Part shown: positions 32,516-41,391 of the stretch, one piece after another
Layout of the letters: each line of letters starts with the position of its first letter
Numbering within the stretch: the first letter of the stretch is position 1
NCBI RefSeq assembly: GCF_008065375.1
Contig: NZ_VJYI01000014.1
Span: forward strand, 186,001 to 250,000
From: Nonomuraea sp. SYSU D8015
GTDB taxonomy: Bacteria; Actinomycetota; Actinomycetes; Streptosporangiales; Streptosporangiaceae
Length of the DNA stretch: 64,000 bases
Reading direction: 5' to 3'
The notes under the pieces: model-generated
Databases searched by the model: none
What the model saw: only the letters and a program-made list of their open reading frames with translations
Told to the model about the DNA's origin: nothing
Position numbers and translations under genes: made by a program

Positions 32516-34572
32516 GCGTCTACGAACACGAGGTCAAGGCGCTTCTGAGCGAGGCGGGCGTGCCGGTGCCGCGCGGCGTCGTCGTGCCGGTGTCACGCGG
32601 GGACAGCGTGCGTGACCTGAACTTCGCGGCGGCCGGGGAACTGGCCGAGCCGCTGGTGCTGAAGGCGTTCGGTCCCGGACTGGTGCACAAGTCGGACGCC
32701 GGGGCGGTGGTGCTCGGGCTGCGGGCGGCGGACCTGCCCGCGGCGGCCGCGGAGATGCGTTCCAGGGTGCCGGACGTCGCGGGGTTCCTCGTCGAGGAAC
32801 AGGCGGCGGCCGGGGTGGAGCTCATCGTGGGCGTGGTGCGCGACGCCGCGTTCGGCCCGGTGTTGCTGGCCGGGCTGGGCGGCGTGTGGACGGAGACGCT
32901 GCGGGACACGGCGCTGCGGCTCTGCCCGGTCTCGGAGGCGGACGCGCGCGGCATGCTGGCCTCGCTGCGCGGGTCCCGGCTCCTGTACGGCCATCGCGGC
33001 ACGCCGCCCGTGGACGTGGACGCCGCGGTCAAGCTGCTCATGACGATCGGCGGGCCCGGCGGGCTGTGGGAGCGGCTGGAACTGGGCGAGTTCGAGCTGA
33101 ACCCGGTCATCGCGGGCCCGGCGGGCGTGACGGCGGTCGACGCCCGCTACCTGCCCGCCGAGCAAAGCCTCCCCGAAGAAACGCCGGTGCGGACGGCGGA
33201 CTTCCTGCCGCTCTTCGAGCCGAGGTCGGTGGCCGTCGTCGGGGCCTCCACGAGCAGGCCGAACTTCGGGAACATGTTCCTCGACTTCTACAAGGCCGCC
33301 GGCATCCCGATCGTGGCGGTGCACCCTGAGGCCCGCGAGGTGGCCGGGGTCCGGGCGGTGCCCGCGCTGACGGCCGCGGACGTCGACTACGCGCTGGTCG
33401 CCGTGCCCGCCGCGCGCTGCCCGGAGGTGGTGCGGCAGGCCGCCGGTGTGCCGTTCGTCCAGGTGATGAGCGGCGGCTTCGGCGAGTCGGGCCGCGCGGA
33501 CCTGGAGGCCGAGCTGGTCGAGGCGGCCAGGGCGGCCGGCACGCGGCTGCTCGGGCCCAACTGCATGGGCGTCTACTGCCCGCGCGGGCGGCAGACCTTC
33601 GTGGGCGGCGGGCTGGGGCCGCCGGGGCCTGTGGCGCTGATCTCGCAGAGCGGCGGGCTCGCCGGTGAGGTGATCAAGGTCGGGGAGCGGCGCGGGCTGG
33701 CGTTCAGCCGGGTCGTCACCGTGGGGAACGCGGCCGACGTGACCCCTGCCGAGCTGCTGCGCTGGCTCGTCCGCGATCCGGAGACCCGGGTCGTCGGGCT
33801 CTATCTGGAGGATCCGCGCGACGGACGCGAGCTGTACGACGCGCTGCGGGCGGCGGACCTGCCGGTGGTGCTGCTGGTGGGCGGGCGCAGCGCACAGGGC
33901 CAGGAGGCGGCCGCCTCGCACACCGGCGGCATGGTGAGCGACCGGCGGATCTGGGAGACGGTGGCCGAGCAGGCCGGGGCGACGCTGGTGTCCAGCCAGG
34001 ACGACCTGATCGGGGTGCTGGCGTTCCTCCAGGCGCACGGCTCCCGCGCCACGGACGGGGACGGGGTGCTGGTGGTGGGGCCGAGCGGGGGCGCGAGCGT
34101 GCTGGCGGCGGACGCGTTCGACCTGGCCGGGGTCCGGCTCGATCCGCTGCCCGGCGACGCGCTCGAGGAGTTGCGCGGGCTCGGGGTGACCGCGGCCGGC
34201 AACCCCCTGGAGGTGCCCGTGGGGCCGCGCGGGCAGCCCGGACTGGTGCCCGAGGTGATCGACATGATCGTCCGGCGGCGGCCCTTCCGCGACGTGGTGG
34301 CGCACGTGAACGTCCAGGCCTTCTTCACGTACGGGGACGCGGCCGAGCCCCTGTACGCCTATGCGCGGGCGCTCGCCGGGGCCCAGGAGGCGTTGCCGCG
34401 TACCAGGGTCACGCTCGTCACCAGGAACGGCGAGTGCGCGCCCCCGGGAGTCGAGGACGAGGTGAGACGGATCGCGGCGGCGGCGGGGATCCCCGTCTAC
34501 CGCACCATGGAGGCGGCCTCAGTAGCCATTGCCGGGGCCGTCGCGGCAGGAGGACGCTATGGGACTGCTTGA
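32512..34572 (+). CDS. ADP-forming acyl-CoA ligase, ATP-grasp domain first
   Basis: The 686-residue fusion resembles ADP-forming acetyl-CoA synthetase (ACD) or PimD/SucCD-like ligases. Residues 1-215 are the ATP-grasp half (EHEVKALLSEAGVPVPRG, LVLKAFGPGLVHKSDAGAV, FLVEEQAAAGVELIVGVVRD, ELNPV). From about 225 comes the CoA-binding and ligase part (SVAVVGASTSRPNFGNM, ISQSGGLAGEVI). The phospho-His is His470 in ASHTGGM. The order is beta-alpha, reversed from the more common alpha-beta fusion. It could make or recover ATP from an acyl-CoA. It overlaps the SDR gene by 14 bp. Confidence 0.88.
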   Translation: MSVYEHEVKALLSEAGVPVPRGVVVPVSRGDSVRDLNFAAAGELAEPLVLKAFGPGLVHKSDAGAVVLGLRAADLPAAAAEMRSRVPDVAGFLVEEQAAAGVELIVGVVRDAAFGPVLLAGLGGVWTETLRDTALRLCPVSEADARGMLASLRGSRLLYGHRGTPPVDVDAAVKLLMTIGGPGGLWERLELGEFELNPVIAGPAGVTAVDARYLPAEQSLPEETPVRTADFLPLFEPRSVAVVGASTSRPNFGNMFLDFYKAAGIPIVAVHPEAREVAGVRAVPALTAADVDYALVAVPAARCPEVVRQAAGVPFVQVMSGGFGESGRADLEAELVEAARAAGTRLLGPNCMGVYCPRGRQTFVGGGLGPPGPVALISQSGGLAGEVIKVGERRGLAFSRVVTVGNAADVTPAELLRWLVRDPETRVVGLYLEDPRDGRELYDALRAADLPVVLLVGGRSAQGQEAAASHTGGMVSDRRIWETVAEQAGATLVSSQDDLIGVLAFLQAHGSRATDGDGVLVVGPSGGASVLAADAFDLAGVRLDPLPGDALEELRGLGVTAAGNPLEVPVGPRGQPGLVPEVIDMIVRRRPFRDVVAHVNVQAFFTYGDAAEPLYAYARALAGAQEALPRTRVTLVTRNGECAPPGVEDEVRRIAAAAGIPVYRTMEAASVAIAGAVAAGGRYGTA

Positions 34573-35308
34573 CGGGAAGGTCGCGCTGATCACCGGCGGG
34601 GCGCGGGGCATGGGGGCGGCGCACGTGCGTTTGTTCCTGGAGGAGGGCGCGCGGGTGGTGTTCGGCGACGTGCTGGACGAGGAGGGCAAGGCGCTGGCGG
34701 AGGAGACCGGCGCCACGTACGTCCACCACGACGTGCGGAGCGTGCAGGAATGGGAGCGGGCGGTGACGACCGCCGTAGACATGCACGGCAAGCTGGACGT
34801 GCTGGTCAACAACGCCGGGATCCTGAAATTTCGCCGTATCGCCGAGATGTCGCTTGAGGAGTTCGACCGGGTGATCGACGTCAACCTCAAGGGGGCCTGG
34901 CTGGGGATCAAGTCGGTGATCGAGCCCATGAAGGCGGCCGGGCGCGGCGCGATCGTCAACATCTCCTCGATCGAGGGCTTCGTCGGCGCGGAGGGGCTGT
35001 CCGCGTACGCGGCCTCGAAGTTCGCGATCCGCGGCGTCACCAAGTCGGCCGCCCGCGAGCTGGCCCGGTTCAAGATCAGGGTCAACTCGGTGCACCCGGG
35101 GGCGATCAACACCGCGATGGCCATGGATCCGGAGATGGCGAAGGAGGTCGACGCGGAGGCGTTCGTGAAGTCCATGGTCATCAAGCGCTTCGCCAAGCCG
35201 GTGGAGGTGTCCCACGTGGTGGCGTTCCTGGCCTCCGACCGGGCGAGTTACTGCACGGGGAGCGAGTTCACCGTGGACGGCGGGCTGCTGACGGGCGCCG
35301 GATACTGA
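34559..35308 (+). CDS. Short-chain dehydrogenase (FabG/3-alpha,20-beta-HSDH-like)
   Basis: The 249-residue classical SDR has TGGARGMGAAH (cofactor Gly motif), Asp38 in VVFGDVLDEEG favouring NAD, HDVRSVQEW, NNAGIL, NISSIEGFVG, the catalytic YAASK and a VHPGAINTAMA stretch. The pattern is closest to 3-alpha/20-beta-hydroxysteroid dehydrogenases and FabG relatives. AGGAGG lies 4 bp before the ATG at 34559. It closes the site D operon and would oxidise a hydroxyl group on the acyl-CoA substrate. Confidence 0.93.
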   Translation: MGLLDGKVALITGGARGMGAAHVRLFLEEGARVVFGDVLDEEGKALAEETGATYVHHDVRSVQEWERAVTTAVDMHGKLDVLVNNAGILKFRRIAEMSLEEFDRVIDVNLKGAWLGIKSVIEPMKAAGRGAIVNISSIEGFVGAEGLSAYAASKFAIRGVTKSAARELARFKIRVNSVHPGAINTAMAMDPEMAKEVDAEAFVKSMVIKRFAKPVEVSHVVAFLASDRASYCTGSEFTVDGGLLTGAGY

Positions 35309-35568
35309 CCTATACCCTCAAGGTAGATCTTTTTACGTTAAACCGGCCGACTTTGGACATTTCTGGCAGGATCCTGACCTGGGCTTTCCGTGCCGCCGGA
35401 TGCGTGACCCGCTCTTGGGGCGTGCTTTACCTGCGGATACGGCACGGTAGCCTCGGTCATCACGGTAGACGACAAGCCGCCGGATTTGTCACACCTACCC
35501 CGGGTTCCTCTCCCTACCCAGGGCTGCGTGGATAAACCGGCCTTGCCCGGAAGGTGCTCCACGCTTCC

Positions 35569-37620
35569 ATGACGCCAGAGATGCAGAAGTTCATCGAGCT
35601 GCTCGAAAGCCACCTCGGCTACGCCGAGAGGGCGAGCGGATACACCAAGTTCGGTGAGTGGTACGGCAAGAACGTCGAGTTCGACGCCGACTACACCGCC
35701 GCACCCTGGTGCGAGATGTACCTCTCGTGGGCCGCGCACAAGCTCGGCTACGAGGAGTGGATCGGGCAGTTCGCGTGGACGGTGGCGCACGCCAAGTGGT
35801 TCAAGGAGCAGGGGGCCTGGGGGAAGAAGCCCAAGCCGGGGGCCTTCGTCTACTACGACTGGAGCGGGTCCAACAGCATCGACCGCATCGACCACGTGGG
35901 CGTCGTGACCAGGGTCGAGGGCGACACGATCCACACCATCGAGGGCAACATCGACGGCGGCGTCGCCAAACGCAAGGAACGCGACACCAGCAAGGTCGTC
36001 GGGTACGGCTATCCGGAGCAGATCAAGGCCCGCCTGGACGAGGAGGCGGCCCGGCAGGCCGAGGAGGCCAAGAAGAAGGCCGAGGAGCAGGCCCAGGTGC
36101 CGCCCGGGCCCGGCACCGACGTGGGCGTGCTGCAGATGCCGCGGGAATCGCTCGCCTCTCTGATCCCCCAGAACGAGCGCGAAGAGGCCGCCGCCCAGCC
36201 CCCGTCCGCCGCCCGGCCCGAGCCCAGCCGGACCACCGCGGAGAAGACGGACCACGCCGGCGCCGCCGCCCCGTCCCCCGCCTCCTCCTCGGCCGCCGCG
36301 GGCCAGGGACTCAAGAAGGGCAAGCACGCCAAGCCCACGACTGCGGACACGACTGCGGCGACCGCCGAGCCGCTCCCGACCCACGTCGACGCCTCCGCCA
36401 CGGGCCCGCTGCCCGCCATCGAGTCCCCGACGCTGATCGGCTCGGCCCTGGTGGCCGCGCTGGCACTGCTCGCCGTCGCCAAGACCCGCCAGCACCGCCT
36501 CCGCGTGGCCGCCGCGGCCACGCCTCCCACCCGCTCCGCCCCGGCCCACCGCCGGCGCCGCCGCAAGCGCCGCGACGCCACCGCGCCCGCCTCCACGCCC
36601 GCGTGGACCCGCCAGCTTCGGGAGTCCCTCACCCCCGCCCCCGGCCGCCACGTCGCCGGCCCGAACACCGCCGCGGAGCTCGTCACCACCGCCGCCGACC
36701 TCACGGCCACCACGGGCACGGAGCTCGCCCCCGCCGAGCTCATCGCCACAACGGACCCCGAGCTCATCACCACGACGGACCCCGAGCTCATCGCCACGAC
36801 GGGCAGCGAACTCGTCGCCACGGCGGGCGCGCAGCTCGCCACCTCCGCGGGACCGGACTGGACCGCGGACGCCGTGCCCCGCACCGCCGCGGACGCCCGC
36901 CGCATCGGCACCGCACGCGCCGGGGACGAGCCCGTCGGCAGGGGACGGCGCAGTGCCTTCTCCGGCGCCGATGAGGGCATCGCCGCCGGCTTCGGCGGGC
37001 GACGGCTCCGCGCCGAACAGCCGGTCGCCGCCTCGGGCTCCGACCAGGTGCGGCGACTGCTCGACACCAGGCCGTTCGACCCCTTCGCGGACGCCGCACC
37101 GAGCCGGGCGCGCGTCGACCGCCCGCTGGACCGCCACGCCGGTGACCGCGCATACGACCACCACACCTGGGATCGCGACCCCGCCGACACGGACTTCTTC
37201 GAGGGCCCGCTCGACACCGGCCCCTTCGAGCCGTGCTGGGAAACCGGCCCGATGCAACGCATCCGCGACACCGACCCGCCGCCGAGCACCTTCGATCCTG
37301 GCCTGTTCGAGCCCGCCGACGCCACCGGCGCGCTCGTCGTCGACACCGGCCCCTTCCAGCGCGTCGTCATCCCGGGGGCGACCAGCACGTTCGACGCCTT
37401 CGCCCCGGCCGGTGCCACCGCCGCCGGCGGCGACGTCCTGGATTCGGCCGAGCCCGGCGCGCGCACCTACCGGGGCCGCCGCCGTCGCCGCGGCGAAAAC
37501 CCCGCAGAGGAACGTTTCTCCGCCTTCCAGACCGACGTCCCGCTACGCGGCCGCCGCCATCGCGAACTGGTCGGCGCAGGCAGCAGGACCGATCGAGGAA
37601 AAGGCCGTCACCGGGCCTGA
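35569..37620 (+). CDS. CHAP-domain protein with long repetitive tail
   Basis: Residues 1-150 form a CHAP amidase/peptidase domain: FIELLESHLGYAERASGYTK, Cys48 in AAPWCEMYLSWAA, and His109 in IDHVGVVT. A charged helix (about 152-178), a Pro/Ala-rich stretch, one membrane helix (about 287-305) and an Arg/Lys-rich segment follow. The remainder, to residue 683, is low-complexity, with four tandem ELIATTDP-like units (36736-36831) and scattered DTGPF motifs. No N-terminal signal peptide is visible, so how the CHAP domain reaches the wall is unclear. A GTG at 35554 would add five residues. Confidence 0.85.
   Translation: MTPEMQKFIELLESHLGYAERASGYTKFGEWYGKNVEFDADYTAAPWCEMYLSWAAHKLGYEEWIGQFAWTVAHAKWFKEQGAWGKKPKPGAFVYYDWSGSNSIDRIDHVGVVTRVEGDTIHTIEGNIDGGVAKRKERDTSKVVGYGYPEQIKARLDEEAARQAEEAKKKAEEQAQVPPGPGTDVGVLQMPRESLASLIPQNEREEAAAQPPSAARPEPSRTTAEKTDHAGAAAPSPASSSAAAGQGLKKGKHAKPTTADTTAATAEPLPTHVDASATGPLPAIESPTLIGSALVAALALLAVAKTRQHRLRVAAAATPPTRSAPAHRRRRRKRRDATAPASTPAWTRQLRESLTPAPGRHVAGPNTAAELVTTAADLTATTGTELAPAELIATTDPELITTTDPELIATTGSELVATAGAQLATSAGPDWTADAVPRTAADARRIGTARAGDEPVGRGRRSAFSGADEGIAAGFGGRRLRAEQPVAASGSDQVRRLLDTRPFDPFADAAPSRARVDRPLDRHAGDRAYDHHTWDRDPADTDFFEGPLDTGPFEPCWETGPMQRIRDTDPPPSTFDPGLFEPADATGALVVDTGPFQRVVIPGATSTFDAFAPAGATAAGGDVLDSAEPGARTYRGRRRRRGENPAEERFSAFQTDVPLRGRRHRELVGAGSRTDRGKGRHRA
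36736..36831 (+). repeat. 24-bp in-frame repeats in the CHAP gene
   Basis: Four tandem 24-bp units begin GAGCTCATCGCCACAACGGA or close variants and encode ELIATTDP, ELITTTDP, ELIATTGS and ELVATAGA. The later units decay progressively. The unit length keeps the frame, so copy-number change would alter only linker length. Confidence 0.85.
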
Positions 37621-37696
37621 AAATCGGGAACTCCAATTCCACTGGTCTCGTTGGACCGTCCAGCGATATGCCGACACAAGTGGAAAGTGGGCCCCA

Positions 37697-38071
37697 TTGT
37701 CGCCGACCGTCTTACGCGTCGCCTGCTTCAGCCTGGCGGCACTCCTCGTCGCAACCGGATGCGCCGCCACACCCCCTGAAGAAATGCCGACCCCGTCCCA
37801 GCAGTCACTGGACTACTCCGGAACGACGAGCGACGAAGAAGACGTCGACGAAAGCGAATACGTCGAGATCTGCGTCAGGAAAACCACCCTGGTCAGGGCC
37901 GAATACCAGCCCTGTGACGACGAGGTGAAGGGCTACGCCTGGTACTTCGTCCCCATGACCGCGAAGGTCCCCGCCATCGGGAAGAAGGCCCGTGCCGGCA
38001 CGTTCGACGAGAGCCCTCCGAGGCCGACTATCGAGCCCCGAGAAAGGGCGGCAAGGGCAAAGCCGTCATGA
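37697..38071 (+). CDS. Lipoprotein with CDD/GYAWY domain, first half
   Basis: The protein opens with a lipoprotein signal (RVACFSLAALLVATGC, lipobox Cys in VATGC). One copy of a small domain follows, YVEICVRKTTLVRAEYQPCD and then DEVKGYAWYFVPMTAKVPAIGKKA. A TTG at 37697 is the only in-frame start near the signal. The last residues, from SPPRPTIEP on, are out of register. One base appears to be missing in the C-run at 38014-38016, and without that change the frame would continue into the next entry as one two-domain lipoprotein. It lies 77 bp after the CHAP gene, same strand. Confidence 0.65.
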   Translation: MSPTVLRVACFSLAALLVATGCAATPPEEMPTPSQQSLDYSGTTSDEEDVDESEYVEICVRKTTLVRAEYQPCDDEVKGYAWYFVPMTAKVPAIGKKARAGTFDESPPRPTIEPRERAARAKPS

Positions 38072-38445
38072 CGCTCCGTGACCAGGACCTCATCGAGATC
38101 TGCGTGAAGAAACGCACGCGGCTCCGGGTCTCGGACGCCCGCTGCGACGACGAGGACGACGGCTACGCCTGGTATTACCTGCTGCTTTCCCGCCAGATTC
38201 CCGGAGTGGGAAAGAAAGCCATGAACGGCTCATTCCGCGCGTCCGACTATTCCACGACGTACCGGGCGCGCCCCGGCGGCGGCAAGGGGCGCAAGGTCGC
38301 GTTCGACCCGGACGACGAGGACGTGGATTCCACCGTGACCGATGACACGGACACCGACTCCACTTTCGACGACACCGATTTCGACTCCGACCCCGATTTC
38401 CACCACAGGAAGACACCGGGCCGGACCCGGGCCGGCCGCCGATGA
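38068..38445 (+). CDS. Second half of the two-domain lipoprotein, frameshifted
   Basis: The frame holds a second copy of the domain, LIEICVKKRTRLRVSDARCD and then DEDDGYAWYYLLLSRQIPGV with GKKAMNGSF. Both copies share ICVxKxTxxRxxxxxCDDE and GYAWY. Reading the same frame further upstream gives PSEADYRAPRKGGKGKAVMT, a natural linker equivalent to the one after this copy (YRARPGGGKGRK). This proves continuity with the first half. The Asp-rich tail (DDTDTDSTFDDTDFDSDPDF) is unusual. Whether ATG 38068 (ATGA overlap) is used as a new start is uncertain. Confidence 0.65.
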   Translation: MTLRDQDLIEICVKKRTRLRVSDARCDDEDDGYAWYYLLLSRQIPGVGKKAMNGSFRASDYSTTYRARPGGGKGRKVAFDPDDEDVDSTVTDDTDTDSTFDDTDFDSDPDFHHRKTPGRTRAGRR

Positions 38446-38470
38446 AGCACCGCGGCGGAGGGCTGCAAGA

Positions 38471-39298
38471 TCACGACCCTCCGCCGCTCCCGACGCCGTA
38501 CTCGGCGGCGAAGGCGGTCAGCCGGGACACGGCGTCGCGGCTGCGCGCCCAGGGCCGGACGATCAGCCGTTCCACGCCCAGCGTCGCCCACGCGGGCACC
38601 TCGTCGGGCGAGGCCAGCGCGTACGCGTGCGCCGTCACGGGCACGCCCGCCCCCAGCCGGTCGAGCTGCGGCTTGATCGACTCGAGCGTGTGCGGCATGC
38701 TGATCCACCCGTCGCAGAGCCGGGCGGCCCGGCGCAGCGCGGCCGGTGACTCTCCGCCCGCGAGCACCGGCAGCCGCCGCTGCACCGGCTTCGGCTCGAA
38801 GGCGACCTCGGGGAAGGAGTAGAACCTCCCGGAATGGGAGACCACCGGCTCGCTCCAGAGCCGCCTGACCACCTCGATCGCCTCGTCCAGGCGAGCCCCC
38901 CGCGACTCGAAGGGGATCCCGGCCGCCTCCCACTCCCCCCGATACCAGCCGGCGCCGACCCCGCAGATGGCCCGTCCCCCTGACACCACGTCCAGGGTGG
39001 CGAAGGCGCGTGCCGACACGAAGGGGTGGCGCAGGGCGAGCAGCTGCACCGCCGTGCCGAGCCGGACGCGGGAGGTGAGGGCGGCCAGCCAGCACAGGTA
39101 CGCGGGCGCGTCGAACAGCGGCGTCTCCGGCTTGATCGCCGGCTTCGACGTCCCCGGGTAATGGGCGAGGGACAGGTCGGTGGTGAAGACGAGGTGCTCG
39201 GGCAACCACACCGACTCGAACCCCAGCTCGTCGGCGGCCACCGCCACGTCCTTCCACGCGGCCGGGTGCAGCAGCCCGAGCGGCACGCCGAACTTCAC
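38471..39298 (-). CDS. LLM-class F420-dependent oxidoreductase
   Basis: The 275-residue luciferase-like protein has KFGVPLGLLHPAAWKDVAVA, ESVWLPEHLVF, RVRLGTAVQLLALRHP, LDVVSGGRAICGVGAGWYRG, and FEPKPVQRRLPVLAGGESPA, typical of mycobacterial-type F420-dependent LLM enzymes. GTG at 39298 overlaps the end of the acyl-CoA dehydrogenase gene (GTGA). The frame stays open upstream, but only antisense to that gene. It is the last gene of the operon under site E and probably reduces or oxidises a ring or an enone of the pathway. Confidence 0.88.
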   Translation of the reverse strand: MKFGVPLGLLHPAAWKDVAVAADELGFESVWLPEHLVFTTDLSLAHYPGTSKPAIKPETPLFDAPAYLCWLAALTSRVRLGTAVQLLALRHPFVSARAFATLDVVSGGRAICGVGAGWYRGEWEAAGIPFESRGARLDEAIEVVRRLWSEPVVSHSGRFYSFPEVAFEPKPVQRRLPVLAGGESPAALRRAARLCDGWISMPHTLESIKPQLDRLGAGVPVTAHAYALASPDEVPAWATLGVERLIVRPWARSRDAVSRLTAFAAEYGVGSGGGS

Positions 39299-40257
39299 GG
39301 GTACCTCCCCAGGTCGCCGGCCACGAGCGAGGCCCGCACGCGTTCGCGGTGGACGGCCGTGGTGCCGTACGCGGCCGACAGCGACCAGGCCCGGGCGAGC
39401 CAGAACCGCAGATCGAGTTCCTCGGTGTACCCGATGGCCCCGTGGACCTGCAGCGCCACCCGGGCGGCGAGCGTGGCGGCCTCCCCGGCGGCGGCCTTGG
39501 CGGCGCTCACGTCGCGGTCCGCGGTGGCGGCGGAGCCCTCCACCGCCAGCGCGGCGCGCCACACCAGTGGCGCCGCGAAGTCCGCGGCCACGGCCACGTC
39601 GGCGAGCTGGTGCTTGACCGCCTGGAAGGACCCGATGGGGGCGCCGAACTGCGTCCGGACCCCGGCGTAGGCGACCGACACGGCGAGCAGCTCCCTGGCG
39701 ACCCCGATGAGCTGCGCGGCGGTCGCGACCGTGGCCCGCCGCAGCGCGGGACCGGCCGGCCCGCTCAGGCGCTCGGACTCGTCGAAGGCCACCTCGAACA
39801 GCGGCCGGCACGGGTCGACGCCGGGCCTGGGCGTCAGCCGTACCGCCTCCTTGGCGACCAGCCGCAGACCGTCGGCGCCGGCCACGACGATCAGGTCGGC
39901 GAGGTCGGCGTCCGGCGCGTACGCCTGCCCGGGGGGCAGCACGCTGACGCACACCGCGCCCGAGGCCAGCTTCGGGGCCCCGGCCACCAGGTACGGCGCC
40001 GCGACGGCGGTCTCCACGACCGGCCCGGGAAGGCACGCGCGCCCCGTCTCCTCCAGCGCCGGCAGGACGTCGACCAGCCTCAGCCCGAGCCCGTCGCTCT
40101 CCGGCGGCAGGAGCAGTCCGAAGAACCCCAGCGCGGCCAGCTGATCCCAGCCCGGCCGCCGCTCGGTGCGCAGCGCGGCCGGCGGGCAGTGCGCCCTCAG
40201 CACGTCACGCACGGTCGCGCCCAGGGCGAGCTGCTCGTCGGTGAAGCCGAAGTCCAT
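39295..40257 (-). CDS. Acyl-CoA dehydrogenase, small subunit
   Basis: The 320-residue protein has ACAD motifs: DFGFTDEQLALGATVRDVL at the start, FGAPIGSFQAVKHQLADVAV in the middle domain and ARVALQVHGAIGYTEELDLR near the end. It is shorter than standard 380-residue ACADs and lies directly downstream of a 367-residue one. That pairing matches heteromeric FadE28/FadE29 (ChsE1-ChsE2)-type dehydrogenases acting on CoA thioesters of bulky polycyclic substrates. In such pairs only one subunit carries the full active site. Confidence 0.88.
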   Translation of the reverse strand: MDFGFTDEQLALGATVRDVLRAHCPPAALRTERRPGWDQLAALGFFGLLLPPESDGLGLRLVDVLPALEETGRACLPGPVVETAVAAPYLVAGAPKLASGAVCVSVLPPGQAYAPDADLADLIVVAGADGLRLVAKEAVRLTPRPGVDPCRPLFEVAFDESERLSGPAGPALRRATVATAAQLIGVARELLAVSVAYAGVRTQFGAPIGSFQAVKHQLADVAVAADFAAPLVWRAALAVEGSAATADRDVSAAKAAAGEAATLAARVALQVHGAIGYTEELDLRFWLARAWSLSAAYGTTAVHRERVRASLVAGDLGRYP

Positions 40258-40282
40258 CACACCCCCCGCATTCGGCCGGTGG

Positions 40283-41386
40283 TCATCGCGGCAACCCCAG
40301 GACCCGCTCGGCGATGATGTTGCGCTGGATCTCGTTCGTGCCCGCGTAAATGGGCCCGGCCAGCGAGAACAGGAAGCCGTCCAGCCACGGCGTCTCCCCG
40401 GCCCGCTCCCCCAGCAGCTCCATGGCGAGTGCGTGCATGCGCAGGTCGAGCTCAGACCAGAACACCTTGCCCATGCTGGCCGCCGCCCCGATCTCCTCCC
40501 CCGCCATGATCCTGCGCGCGGTCTGGAACGTGTGCAGCCGGTACGCCTCCGCCTCCACCCAGCACCGGGCGGCCCGGTCGGCGAGCGCCGGGTCGCCGGC
40601 GGAGCGGGCCAGCGCCACGAGCCTGTCGGCGGTGGCCAGGAAGCGGCCAGGGCTGCGGAGGGTGAGGCCGCGTTCGGAGGAGGTGGTGGCCATCGCGATC
40701 CGCCAGCCCTCCCCGGCCTCGCCGAGCACCATCGATTCGTCGACGTACACACCGTCGAAGTGCAGCTCGGCGAACCCGGGCAGCCCGTCGAGCTGCGCGA
40801 TCGGCCGGACGGCGACCTCGTCGAGCGGGAACAGGAAGTAGGTCAGACCCTTGTGCCGGGTCCCCGAGGTGCGGAAGAGGCCGAACCCGTGGGTGGCGTA
40901 CGCGGCCCGCGAGCTCCACGTCTTGTGCCCGTACAGCCGCCACCCGCCGGGCGCGGGCTCGGCGCGGGACGTGAGCGCGGCCAGGTCGCTGCCCGCCTCC
41001 GGCTCCGACCAGGCCTGCGCCCACACGTCGTCGCCCCTGGCCATCCGGGGCAGCCAACGCCGGCGCTGCTCCGGCGTGCCGAACCTCATCAGCGACGGGG
41101 CCAGCAGGAAGATGCCGTTCTGGGTGACGCGGGCGGGGGCTCCGGCGGCCCAGTACTCCTCCTCGAAGATCAGCCATTCGATCAGGGAGGCGCCGCGGCC
41201 CCCGTACTCCTCGGGCCAGGAGACGACGGACAGCCGGGCGTCCGCCAGGCGCGCCTCCCACGCGCGGTGCGCCTCGAACCCCTCGGTGGTGTCCATCGAC
41301 GGGAGCGGCCCGGGCGCGTTGGTGCTGAGCCAGTCGCGAACCTCGGCGCGGAAGTCCCGCTCGGCCGGGGAGAAGTCGAGATCCAC
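40283..41386 (-). CDS. Acyl-CoA dehydrogenase, large subunit
   Basis: The 367-residue ACAD begins DLDFSPAERDFRAEVRDWL and shows WPEEYGGRGAS, the FAD-binding WAQAWSEPEAGSDLA, KTWSSRAAYATH and the C-terminal PIYAGTNEIQRNIIAERVLG. GTG 41386 is chosen because an ATG 42 bp further upstream would place operator site E inside the coding region. It precedes the small subunit by 25 bp, with the LLM gene behind, forming a three-gene operon. The FadE29-like subunit normally supplies the catalytic residues. Confidence 0.9.
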   Translation of the reverse strand: MDLDFSPAERDFRAEVRDWLSTNAPGPLPSMDTTEGFEAHRAWEARLADARLSVVSWPEEYGGRGASLIEWLIFEEEYWAAGAPARVTQNGIFLLAPSLMRFGTPEQRRRWLPRMARGDDVWAQAWSEPEAGSDLAALTSRAEPAPGGWRLYGHKTWSSRAAYATHGFGLFRTSGTRHKGLTYFLFPLDEVAVRPIAQLDGLPGFAELHFDGVYVDESMVLGEAGEGWRIAMATTSSERGLTLRSPGRFLATADRLVALARSAGDPALADRAARCWVEAEAYRLHTFQTARRIMAGEEIGAAASMGKVFWSELDLRMHALAMELLGERAGETPWLDGFLFSLAGPIYAGTNEIQRNIIAERVLGLPR

Positions 41387-41391
41387 GCCTA

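Noticed and set aside
35309..35568. Possible riboswitch (c-di-AMP type) upstream of the CHAP gene
   Set aside because: Wall-hydrolase genes often have one in actinobacteria, but the conserved core segments were not found in this 260-bp leader.
35338..37257. A 639-codon minus-strand frame opposite the CHAP gene
   Set aside because: Gly/Arg-rich repeats mirror the low-complexity CHAP tail; the CHAP strand has conserved catalytic motifs, this one has none.
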